From Microcoleus sp. CAN_BIN18 (GTDB lineage: Bacteria > Cyanobacteriota > Cyanobacteriia > Cyanobacteriales > Microcoleaceae): 33,655 nucleotides of DNA. Below, one piece after another: positions 16,764-25,200 of the stretch (within the stretch, counting starts at the first letter, position 1; each line of letters begins with the position of its first letter). The translations under genes and the position numbers were made by a program. The stretch spans positions 1-33,655 of the forward strand of contig JAJAYT010000558.1 in assembly GCA_026786085.1 (NCBI GenBank), in the 5' to 3' direction. The notes beneath the pieces are model-generated. The model made no database searches, was not told the DNA's origin, and saw only the letters and a list, made by a program, of their open reading frames with translations.

Positions 16764-16850
16764 TATAGCGTTTCTCAGAAAGATGAGGTACCCGACGGGC
16801 ATAGGGGGTATGGCATAGGACATACCTCACCACGATTGAGAACCGCTATA
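16764..16850. mobile_element. 87-bp MITE with TATAGCG ends in the devBC remnant
   Basis: Inverted ends TATAGCGTTTCTCA and the complement of TATAGCGGTTCTCA, each followed after six bases by TGAGGTA. The outermost TA on each side fits a TA target duplication as used by IS630/mariner-type transposases. It is non-coding, and sits exactly at the junction of devB and devC sequence. Confidence 0.75.
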
Positions 16851-17030
16851 GCGATGGGTTTCGTAGTAGGAGTAATTATCGTTTACCAAGTCCGATCAAC
16901 CGATGTCGGCGACCAGATGGCAGAATACGCTACTTTTAAAGCAATGGGCTACCGCGGAGCCCCCAAAACGCCGAAAAGATGGTCAAATATAAGCGAGTTC
17001 CCTGACTGCTGGCTCCAATTGAAAAGTTAG
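16851..17030 (+). pseudogene. devC: Decayed devC (ABC exporter permease) fragment plus copied segment
   Basis: Codons after the MITE read AMGFVVGVIIVYQV and STDVGDQMAEYATFKAMGYR, a stretch from the permease DevC (FtsX-like family). Everything before it in devC, and the 3' third of devB, is missing. From 16963 the sequence is a copy of part of the endolysin gene further on (17214-17273), reaching 17022; an unrelated stop follows. The ATPase gene devA is not present here. Confidence 0.78.
16963..17022. repeat. 60-bp copy of an internal endolysin-gene segment
   Basis: Sixty bases match 17214-17273 with two differences (58/60), in direct orientation and about 251 bases apart. The downstream copy lies inside the endolysin fusion gene, where it encodes part of its C-terminus, so this one is the displaced copy. 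Confidence 0.92.
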
Positions 17031-17083
17031 CTTAAATAGTTATTAGTTACTTGTTAGTTGTTATTTGTTGCTTCTAATAACAA

Positions 17084-17125
17084 TTAACTAATAACCAATA
17101 ACTAATAACCAATAACCAATAACTA
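17084..17125. repeat. Heptamer tandem repeat (ATAACYA)6
   Basis: Six units of ATAACCA/ATAACTA (first unit TTAACTA). The last ends exactly on the complement of the endolysin stop codon (17123-17125). An inverted partner, GTTATTAGTTA..., lies at 17038-17068, so the pair may fold at the 3' end of the minus-strand mRNA. Confidence 0.85.
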
Positions 17126-18100
17126 ATTGCTAACAACCAATCCTTGGCGATAAATCCCCAAATTCTTTTGATACATTGCTTCGAGTTTGGGCATAGACGA
17201 TTCCACAGAACCACCAAAACGCCGAAAAGATGGCCAAATATAAGCGAGTTTCCTGACTGCTGGCTCCAATTGACCCGCTTCTATATCTCCCAAAGCACCT
17301 CGTTCTCGGATTAATTCTATAGCCATCAAATCTTGATTTTGGGGGCTGAAATCCTGGACGCCAAATTTTTTGGCGAATCTGTCCCAAGTTGTGCTGAGAA
17401 ACTGATATCGCCCCGCAGCGTCAGAACAGAGTTTTTTGCCGTAGCGACGGCCGCATCTCATTTCCCTGGGATGGTCGCTGAAACTGGCAAATTTGGTGCC
17501 GGTGTACTGGGTATAGTAGCCATCGGATGCGGCAGTGCCTTCTGCGCCTGCGATCATGTCGAGAAATGCTTTGACCCGATCGCGCTCGATGTCATCCTCT
17601 GCTTTGTCTGGTGAGTCGATCGCTGGAACTTTCGGCAACGGTTCTTTCGGCAACGAGATTTCTGCCGAGATAGTTTGTCCCCATAGTTTCGGGGTCATTC
17701 TACCCAAAAAAAAGCAGAAAAAGATGCACAAAGTCCACGAAAGTCTGAAACGGAGGCGTTTAGACGGCTTCCTACGCTCCCGCATCGGCCACCCTTGCAG
17801 GGGGATAGCCGCGGGCAAGATTCTCGTTTGCTGACCGAAGGCGAACAGCGATTTCAGTGCTAGCAAGGTTTGCTTGTAGAAACGGGGTGCAAGTTTGCGA
17901 GCCCTCATCGCTGCCGCGAAAGTCTGAACGTCTGCCAAAGTAACTTGTGCTAACGGTTTTTCGACAAAGGTTCGGAAATGGTTGGCTGCCTGCCAGCTAA
18001 AGCGCTTGTTGGGGGTAGATTTGCGGTTTACCCACAGGCGAATTAGCTCCTGGTCGGACATAGGGATCAGATGGCTTCCCAGATGTTCTGATGCGTGCAA
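17123..18100 (-). CDS. Integrase SAM-like domain + membrane helix + lambda-R type endolysin (GH104)
   Basis: A 325-residue fusion. Residues 15-97 match the N-terminal core-binding (SAM-like) domain of tyrosine recombinases: FSWQAANHFRTFVEKPLAQV then RFYKQTLLALKSLFAFGQ. A basic stretch and one membrane helix (about 118-134, LSWTLCIFFCFFLG) follow. Residues 176-315 resemble phage lambda endolysin R, a lytic transglycosylase: FLDMIAGAEGT with catalytic E187, SFSDHPR, AAGRYQFLSTTWD, DFSPQNQDLMAIELI and RERGAL. No recombinase catalytic domain is present. The TTG start is favoured: AGGAGG lies five bases before it, and the internal ATG at 18061 has no such site. Confidence 0.82.
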   Translation of the reverse strand: MHASEHLGSHLIPMSDQELIRLWVNRKSTPNKRFSWQAANHFRTFVEKPLAQVTLADVQTFAAAMRARKLAPRFYKQTLLALKSLFAFGQQTRILPAAIPLQGWPMRERRKPSKRLRFRLSWTLCIFFCFFLGRMTPKLWGQTISAEISLPKEPLPKVPAIDSPDKAEDDIERDRVKAFLDMIAGAEGTAASDGYYTQYTGTKFASFSDHPREMRCGRRYGKKLCSDAAGRYQFLSTTWDRFAKKFGVQDFSPQNQDLMAIELIRERGALGDIEAGQLEPAVRKLAYIWPSFRRFGGSVESSMPKLEAMYQKNLGIYRQGLVVSN

Positions 18101-18105
18101 GATTA

Positions 18106-18111
18106 CCTCCT
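18106..18111 (-). promoter_or_regulatory. Strong Shine-Dalgarno deciding the TTG start
   Basis: On the minus strand the order is AGGAGG, TAATC, TTG. A perfect anti-16S match at five bases makes TTG at 18100-18098 the probable start of the endolysin fusion, in place of the ATG 13 codons later. Confidence 0.8.
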
Positions 18112-18202
18112 GATATCACTTCTAGCTGAAGGTTCCCAGTTACAACGGATGAGATGGACAGGGATCAAGGGAAACTGGCTTCAACCATACTAAGTGATAC
18201 TA

Positions 18203-19468
18203 CTAAGCGCTCACGGGGTCAAGTTTCATCGCCACTTTTTCGAGCAGTTGAGTGTAAAGTTGACCTAGTTGAGAGGCCACACCGTCCCAACTGAAATAGG
18301 TTTGGACGCGCCCGCGGCCTGCTTGTCCGAGTTGCTTGCGCCATACTGAGTCAACTAACAGTCGATCGATCGCACCGGCAAACAGTGCTTCATTTTTCGG
18401 AGGCGCGAGCAAACCTGTTTCTCGCGGCACTACGGTATATTTCAGCCCTCCCACGTCGGAGGCGACTACGGGCGTGCCGCAGGCCATCGCTTCAATGGCG
18501 ACTAAACCGAAGGGTTCGTAGTGGCTGGGAACCACGCAGACATCGGCTGCTGCGTAGTAGGCGGGCAGAATGTCTCGGCTCAAGCCGCCGGGAAAACTGG
18601 TAATGTCGCTTAAGCCTAATTCTTCAACGATGCTGCCGATGCGATCGCGCTCTTTGCCGTCGCATTCGCCCTCACGCCAGCCGCCACCGATAATTAGTTT
18701 TAAATCTGCTTGGCGCAGCGCCGACAGACTAACGGCGCGGACTAAAGTTTCGATGCCCTTCCGGGGGTCAAAACGGCCGACGTACAGCACGACTTTGGTT
18801 TCGGGGGCTATTCCCAACTGCTGGCGGGCGGCCTCGCGCCCGATCGACCCAAACCGATCTATTTCCGTACCGCAGGGAATGATGTCAATCTTGCCTTTTG
18901 AGGAAACCAGAGACCTCATGTGTTCTTTTTCTTGGGGACTGGTAGCCACCACGCGATCGGCTGTTTCCAGAAGTGTTTTTTCCACTTGCAGCCTGGTTTT
19001 AGCAATCATCGGAATTGTCGAAACCGACTTGTATTTAACTGCTGCCAAAGAATGATAAGTATGAACTTGCAGCAGTGGTTGCGATTTTTTCAACTCCATT
19101 CCCACCCAAGAAGACAGCCAGTAATTCGTGTGAACTAAGGGATATTGAAAGCCTGACTCTAACTGAAACTTCTGAAATTCGTGAACAAAAATCGGCAAAT
19201 ATCCGAAAAGTTCGTCGCGGGGAATAAATTCTTGTGGCCCTGCTACTAGCCGAATTGTCCGGCAATTGGGGCTGTGCTGGACAATGCTTGCTTGTTGGCG
19301 ATCGGATGAGCGGGTGAACATATCAACTTGCCACCCCTGTTTTGCCAAAGCTTCTCCTACTTGACGCACGTAAACATTTTGCCCGCCCGCTTCTTCTTTG
19401 CCAATTTCCACAGCCGGATCGCCGTGTACCGAGATCATGGCGATGCGTTTTTTAGTTGATGAAATCAT
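18203..19468 (-). CDS. GT4 glycosyltransferase, sucrose-phosphate-synthase/MshA-like
   Basis: A 421-residue retaining glycosyltransferase with two Rossmann halves. The N-terminal half opens ISVHGDPAVEIGKEEAGGQN, matching the GGQNVYV donor-loop glycine motif of sucrose-phosphate synthase and MshA. The C-terminal half has VGRFDPRKGIETL, the phosphate-binding region, and the E-x7-E motif in HYEPFGLVAIEAMACG. The usual SPS phosphatase domain is absent, as in short cyanobacterial SPS proteins of about 420 residues. It probably uses a nucleotide-sugar donor; sucrose synthesis is the leading guess, glycolipid or glycoside synthesis the alternative. It is monocistronic; the next gene upstream on this strand starts 276 bases away. 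Confidence 0.82.
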   Translation of the reverse strand: MISSTKKRIAMISVHGDPAVEIGKEEAGGQNVYVRQVGEALAKQGWQVDMFTRSSDRQQASIVQHSPNCRTIRLVAGPQEFIPRDELFGYLPIFVHEFQKFQLESGFQYPLVHTNYWLSSWVGMELKKSQPLLQVHTYHSLAAVKYKSVSTIPMIAKTRLQVEKTLLETADRVVATSPQEKEHMRSLVSSKGKIDIIPCGTEIDRFGSIGREAARQQLGIAPETKVVLYVGRFDPRKGIETLVRAVSLSALRQADLKLIIGGGWREGECDGKERDRIGSIVEELGLSDITSFPGGLSRDILPAYYAAADVCVVPSHYEPFGLVAIEAMACGTPVVASDVGGLKYTVVPRETGLLAPPKNEALFAGAIDRLLVDSVWRKQLGQAGRGRVQTYFSWDGVASQLGQLYTQLLEKVAMKLDPVSA

Positions 19469-19623
19469 GATTGTTTACCAAAATTTAAAAAAAACTTGCA
19501 GATTGAAAGTGCCATTTTGGCTGCTGCGCGAGGAGTGCAAGGTTAAATCTAATTTTAATTAAAGTCAAAATGTGCGATCTAAAGATCCCCCCTCAGACGG
19601 AAATTGACGAGAGTGAAGAGAAT

Positions 19624-19671
19624 GGGAGCATCTCGATTTTGTGCGAAATATTACAAAAATATGATGCTCCC
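19624..19671. repeat. Inverted repeat with GGGAGCAT ends
   Basis: GGGAGCAT and ATGCTCCC (with a T/C shift) enclose an AT-rich middle that contains TTTTG and CAAAA. It sits in the 276-base spacer between the GT4 start and the end of the YihY gene. Otherwise I see nothing in that spacer but an AT-rich upstream region for the GT4 gene. Confidence 0.6.
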
Positions 19672-19744
19672 AGAGCATCTGCCCCGTGAGATATAACTAT
19701 CTTGAATACGATCGGGCGATCGACCTCTAACTCAGCATTGAATG

Positions 19745-20662
19745 TTAAGAGTTGTTCCGATGTTTGGGTCGGGGGGATTCCCCATTTTCGCTGTCGAGGA
19801 GATTCTTTCGTGAACCTCGCATTTTGGAGCCATATCGGTTAGCCCAAACTTGGGTAAACTCCGCACCTAAAAAGAGAATTTGAGCGGAATAATTAATCCA
19901 AAGCAGGATAATCACGAACGAACCCGCAGCACCGTAGGTAGAAGCAATACCGCTACCTCCGAGGTAAATTCCAATTAGCGATTTGCCGATCGTAAATAGC
20001 ACTGAAGTGATGGCGGCACCGATCCAAACATCATTCCAGGCAAGATCGACATCGGGCAAAAGTTTGTAAATTAAGGCAAAAAGCAGCGTGACTACGCCAA
20101 AGGAGATCGCAAAGTCCACAATCTGCCAAATGCCGACGGGTAACTGTAACAAGCCGTTCAACCAATAGCTAACGGCTGCTAAAACGGCGCTAATTACTAA
20201 AGATACTAGCAGTAAAAAGCCTATGCCTAAAATCATTGCAAAAGACAATACGCGGTCTTGGAAAAATCCCCAGATGCCGCGTCCGGGAGGCGGTGAAACA
20301 TTCCAAATAGTATTTAGGGCTTCTTTAAGATTAGTAAACACATTGGAAGCGCCCCACAAAAGTGTAGCGATACCGACTATAGTAGCAATCATTCCCGACT
20401 TGGGTTCGGAGGCTTTCAGAATCAGTTCTTGGATCGTTTGGGCGCCATCTTTGCCGATCAAACTTTGGAGTTGGGTGACGATTTGACCTTGGGCTGCGTC
20501 TGCACCAAACACTAAACCGGCGATCGCAATTACGATAATTAGCAGCGGGGCGAGGGAAAAAACCGTGTAATAGGCTAGGGCGGCGGCTAGGGTAGGCGCT
20601 TTATCTTTTTGCCATTGAGTAAAAGTTTCTTTGAGCAGCGATATGACTGTCTTTAACTGCAC
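19745..20662 (-). CDS. YihY/BrkB (UPF0761) membrane protein
   Basis: A 305-residue inner-membrane protein with about six helices. The family signature is clear: LAAALAYYTVFSLAPLLI near residue 27, LWGASNVFTNLKEALNTIW near 105, LLFALIYKLLPDV near 200 and YGAAGSFVIILLWINYSAQI near 250. The C-terminus is a soluble, charged tail. The proteins were once called ribonuclease BN by mistake; a transport role is suspected but not shown. Start is GTG, at 20662. The gene is not coupled to the GT4 gene downstream. Confidence 0.9.
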   Translation of the reverse strand: MQLKTVISLLKETFTQWQKDKAPTLAAALAYYTVFSLAPLLIIVIAIAGLVFGADAAQGQIVTQLQSLIGKDGAQTIQELILKASEPKSGMIATIVGIATLLWGASNVFTNLKEALNTIWNVSPPPGRGIWGFFQDRVLSFAMILGIGFLLLVSLVISAVLAAVSYWLNGLLQLPVGIWQIVDFAISFGVVTLLFALIYKLLPDVDLAWNDVWIGAAITSVLFTIGKSLIGIYLGGSGIASTYGAAGSFVIILLWINYSAQILFLGAEFTQVWANRYGSKMRGSRKNLLDSENGESPRPKHRNNS

Positions 20663-20985
20663 GAGATTGAGTTTCCTTATATTTATCGTTCACCAACGGA
20701 TCATAATAGGTTAGGAGTTTTTCAGCCTCAGCCACAAGATAGATTTTTCGATTAGCAAATTGCTTTTTGAGCTGTTTTGAACAAACCGCGAAAATGCTAA
20801 TGGTGGGAAGGAATAAAAAAGACAAGAGAAAGAGTTGACAAATTCTACGGGTAAGGTGCGCAATGCACACCCTACGAAGAATACCGGTAGTGCGGATATC
20901 CGAAATGTGGGGCGGTAAATCTATCTGAATCGCAAGCTAAGATGAGAGAATTAACCTAAAACATCTATCATATTAGATATCTATC
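20663..20985. other. Divergent spacer without a gene
   Basis: Separates the minus-strand YihY gene from the plus-strand CNNM gene. It contains one palindrome, GTAAGGTG ... CACCCTAC (20851-20875), of a kind common in cyanobacteria, and A/T-rich flanks. No protein is supported. Confidence 0.5.
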
Positions 20986-21879
20986 TTGAACAACTTTACT
21001 TCCCTGGAAATAGAAGTCGCCGAAACATTGCTGAGATTAGGAATGTTACTGGGCTTAACACTTTTAATCGCATTTTTTGTGGCGGCAGAACTAGCATTAG
21101 TATCAGCAGACAGACATCAAATCCGTCAACTCGCCCGGTTGCGCGATCGCCCAAACGCCAAAACCGCCGAACTCGTCCACCAAGCGCAGAAAAACATACC
21201 GCATTATCTGTCGGTGACTCAAACTGGCACAACAGCAGGGAGTTTGCTGTTGGGTTGGTTGGGCGAGGGAGCGACTGTGCACTGGATCGAGCCCTGGATC
21301 GACAAATTGGCGATCGGTCATTTTCCCGCTATGCTGACAGCGCATTCGATCGCAATTCCCGCAGCTTTCATCTTAGTAACTTACATCGAAATAGTATTAG
21401 GAGAACTCATTCCCAAAGTATTAGCAAACCACGCCCCAGAACGCACCGCTTTGCTGCTAATGCCTGCCCTCGAAATCTGTTCGAGATTACTGTGGCCGCT
21501 GCTAGCAATTCTCAACGGTACTGTGCGGCTGCTGACAGGTTGGATTACCAGTAAAAAATCAGAACCGCTGCTGCAAACTTCCGAAGCCACTATCATTCAA
21601 AAAGATGCTCATTCAGCACTAATTTCCGGCATCTGGGAAGTGACAGCAGTTAACCAAAAACTCGGGTTAAACCTGCCGATTAACGAAGCTTACCAAACAA
21701 TTGCTGGATTTATGATTCACAATTTAGGTAAAATGCCAACTCAAGGCGATAGATTATTGTGGGGCGAATTAGAAATAGAAGCAGCAACTGTAGTAGAAGG
21801 TAGTTTAGAAACAGTGCTGCTGCGCCAAGTAACACGCCCTTTGTTTGAGCCCCAACATCCAGAACTCGTATTGAATTAA
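20986..21879 (+). CDS. CNNM/CorC-family membrane protein lacking CBS domains
   Basis: A 297-residue protein with the CNNM transmembrane domain (DUF21) at about 15-190: VAAELALVSADR, then HYLSVTQTGTTAGSLLLGW and IVLGELIPKVLANHAPE. In usual members a pair of CBS domains of ~120 residues follows before the CorC_HlyC domain. Here only about 30 residues (KKSEPLLQ ... HSALISG) lie between, and the C-terminal domain (about 210-290), with NLPINEAYQTIAGFMIHNLG, follows at once. Ion efflux, Mg or Co, is known in the family; regulation by nucleotide through CBS must be absent. Start is uncertain: TTG at 20986 or ATG at 21043. It could be a true CBS-less subfamily rather than a deletion. Confidence 0.82.
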   Translation: MNNFTSLEIEVAETLLRLGMLLGLTLLIAFFVAAELALVSADRHQIRQLARLRDRPNAKTAELVHQAQKNIPHYLSVTQTGTTAGSLLLGWLGEGATVHWIEPWIDKLAIGHFPAMLTAHSIAIPAAFILVTYIEIVLGELIPKVLANHAPERTALLLMPALEICSRLLWPLLAILNGTVRLLTGWITSKKSEPLLQTSEATIIQKDAHSALISGIWEVTAVNQKLGLNLPINEAYQTIAGFMIHNLGKMPTQGDRLLWGELEIEAATVVEGSLETVLLRQVTRPLFEPQHPELVLN

Positions 21880-21909
21880 ATTACCGTTTTTAATAATAGT
21901 AATATCCCC

Positions 21910-21978
21910 GTAGGGAAACGGCAGTGCCGTCTCCTCTGATAGAAACGGTAGGGAAACGGCAGTGCCGTCTCCTCTGAT
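21910..21978. repeat. 38-bp tandem duplication
   Basis: GTAGGGAAACGGCAGTGCCG and its extension through CTCCTCTGAT occur twice (21910-21940, 21948-21978), separated by AGAAACG. Each holds the palindrome ACGGCAGTGCCGT. Confidence 0.85.
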
Positions 21979-21984
21979 GGACAA

Positions 21985-22176
21985 GGCAATGCCCATTGAT
22001 GTCAATTTAAGGTCAAACCCTTAGTCCGGCAGGGACTGAAGTCCCTGCCTCAAAGCGAAAGTCCTCTAAAGAGGACTAATGAGTTCTTTAGTCCTCTTTA
22101 GAGGACTTTCGCTATTAGACAGGGGTTTAAACCCCTGGCGGTCTTTCGGCTTAAGTTGACACCTATTGGCAATGCC
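21985..22176. mobile_element. 192-bp nested-palindrome element
   Basis: Outer inverted repeats: GGCAATGCC...GATGTCAATTTAAG on the left and CTTAAGTTGACACC...GGCAATGCC on the right. Inside are three independent palindromes: 22028-22049 (GGCAGGGACT-GA-AGTCCCTGCC), a perfect 26-bp arm pair at 22054-22079 and 22088-22113 around an eight-base loop, and AGGGGTTTAAACCCCT at 22121-22136. Each 26-bp arm is itself close to palindromic (AGTCCTCT...AGAGGACT), so a branched cruciform can form. There is no open frame of note. It fills most of the 401-base gap between the CNNM gene and the glycan operon. Confidence 0.8.
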
Positions 22177-22280
22177 GTGTCCCTACAGATATCGTCTACA
22201 ATCCACCGGATTTGAGATCAATTCAATCCTGAGATTTGAGACTAACAAATAATCCCAAACCTCAAAAACTGCACCCTTTC

Positions 22281-25200
22281 TCACCCAACAGCCACCTTAA
22301 CCCCAACAAACCGCTCGTAATCCTCCAACAACCACGGAGGCAAACAACTATTCGCATCCTGAACTTGCAACTGCCCAGCGCGACAAAACAGCATCGCCGC
22401 CAACAAATTATTTACAGCTTGAGGCGTTCCAAACCCTTTACTCAACTCAGCAACCAACGAGTTAAAAAACCCACGTTCGCTCTCAGTTAGAGGCTCGTTA
22501 ATAAACCCACTGTCCAGCATTGCGTTGTAACCTTTACCGAAATCGCTCCGGTACAAAAATTCCAATTGTTCAGCGGAAACGCTCAGCCACAAATCAGCAA
22601 TTTGCTTGCGAATTTGCCGCAAATCTGATATTACCAATTCAGCCGTCGGGTCGATTTCATAAAGATTCACAGCAGCAGTTAATTGATTGAGAAACTGCGG
22701 CAGATAATCTTGTTTAACAATGGTTGTTTCTGTTTGAGAAAATACGCTTTCAAACACATTTTCGTAATCGTCAATCAACCACTTGGGCAAGCGAGTCCGA
22801 GCGTCGGGAACCCGCATTTTTCCAGGAACAAAATAGAGCATTGCACCCAGCAAAGCATTGATAGCTTGAGGATTCACTAACCCTTTACTAATTTCAGTCA
22901 ACTGCTGCAAAAACTTTTGTTCGGCTTCAGTCATTGATTCTGCTTGCAAGCCGCAGCTAAGTAGTGCTTGATATCCCTTGCGGACTTCTCCTTGATAAAA
23001 ATTTTGCAATAGTTCTGTAGGAACAATCAGCCAAAAATCAGCCAGTTGTTTGCGGATTTGGCGGAGTTCCAAAACTACGGATTCGTCAGACGGATCGATG
23101 CGGTAAAGATTGACGCATCCTAATAGTTGATTTGCAAATTGCGGGGATTGAATGTATTGCGCTAGCAAGTCAGAACTTGACTCGGACTTGACTGTGGATT
23201 CTGGCTCAAAAACTTGTTCGTAATCGCCAATTAACCACTGCGGCAAGCGGTTTCGAGCTTCGGGAATTCGCATTGTTCCCGGTGGGAAATACAGCATCGC
23301 CCCCAGCAAGGCGTTGACTGATTTGGGATGCACTAATCCTTTGCTAATCTGGGTTAATTGCTGCAAAAATATTTGTTCGTCTTCCATCATTGCTTGCTTT
23401 TGAAAGCCGGAAGCAAGCAGGAATTTGTAGCTTTTACCGTCAGCACTTTTGTAGGCGGTTTCGAGATTTTCGGTGGGAATATTTAGCCAGAAATCTGCAA
23501 TTTGTTTGCGGATTTGACGCAGTTGAGATATTGCTGAGATGTTTGATGAATTTCTCTGGTAAAGCTGGACAGCATTCGAGAGTTTCTCGATCGCATCTGG
23601 CTGCTTGGGAATGCTATCCTGTAAGCTGCGGGATACTTCCAGGTGGCTGGTTTGCCATTTGCCAAAGAGTTCTTGGAATAATTTGCCGATCGCCCCCGAG
23701 TATGCAACACTGTCAAAACAGGCGGGATTGGCTTGCATTTTTTGCTGAATTTCCTGCCGTTTTTGCTGCCGCAATTGCGGGTTAGTCGCGAGATTAACGG
23801 CTAATTGAATGTAAGATGTTTCATCGCGCGCAATTAGATCAGAAATTCCCAATTCTCGCAGCATCGCCGCACCTTGACGGAAGCGCAAAGCATTTCCTTC
23901 CACAACCACCGTCGGTAATCCTACTTGCAAAGGATCGATTAACGATGTCGCCCCAGCGTAAGGATAGGAATCGAGATAAACATCTGCTAGCTGCAAAAAC
24001 TCTTTGACATCCGCCCGATTTGGCAGTTGTTTGACGAATAGCAAACGGTTATTATTCACGCCGTATTTAGCGCAGATAGCGTTCATATTGTTAACAAAAG
24101 GTGTCACTGGATAAGTGCGAGTCCAAGCCGGCCCGAAGGGATATAAAATCAAGATTGAATTGGGTACGGCTGCTAGAATTTTTACCCAAGTTTCTCTCAA
24201 TTCTGGCAGAATTTTGTAAAAGTTAGCGCCCGAGATAAACACTGTTGTGTTGTCGGAAATTCCCATACTTTGGCGAGTAGGTTTGACTGTTGCTACTTCC
24301 GATTCTGTGGCATATTTGAAACAAAAACCGCTGCCTTCGAGAGTTGCTAACTGTTCCCGATATTGTGCTTGATAACTCGCATCCGGCGTGGTAAATTTGC
24401 CTGCTATGTAGTAATCCATGTGCCGACTTCCGGTGGTTGTCGGGGAACAGAATGATGTAGTTTGTACCCTGGCTAAACGGTGCATTGCTAGGGAACCAAC
24501 TGGTTTGTTGATAGCTGTTAAATTCGTACCGAAAAACAGGATATCTAAGTCGTCGGCGCGAATAGTTTGGACTTGCGATCCAAATTCTTTCGGGAGTGCA
24601 ACAAGTTTGTCGGCGCGACTTTGACAGTATTGTTCTAATTGGTGGCCGCTGGTGTTGAGCGCGTACAGGTAAATCTCGAACTGGTTGCGGTCTAAATGCT
24701 CGAACACCGGGATGGTGGCGAAGGTTTCGGTTTGCGGCGCGAAATGGTCGCTGATGATGCCGAGGCGGATTTTTGTCCGCGCGGGCGATCGCCCTGGGAA
24801 GATACAATCAATCGAACAACCGCGATTTTTGAGCGCAAACTCGATAATATCCGCCCGCTTTGTGTAAATCTCGCGCAGATTAGCCGTGGTAAAGTACAGC
24901 GGAATAAAGTTAGCAACTTGCGAGAAAAATAAGGCAATATTCTGCCAAAGCGGTGAATCGGCATTCTGGAACAAATTAGTATGTATGTAATCAATCCACC
25001 CGGCAATAAATTGATAATAATTGTCTGCTTCACCTGCGGTTTGAAATAAGTTCGGACAGGTAAACATGAATTTGAGATATTCGTTGGCAAACCAATTCGG
25101 TAGCTTGGCGCGATCGTACTTGAGCGGCAATTGGTGGGGGCGGCGATACAGCATCGCTGCTAACAGGTAATTGATCGCCTTGGGATCATTAAATCCTTTT

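Noticed and set aside
16650-17030. An intact 126-codon gene
   Set aside because: Its sequence is devB plus MITE plus devC plus a copied endolysin segment, so it is a chance read-through frame in a decayed locus.
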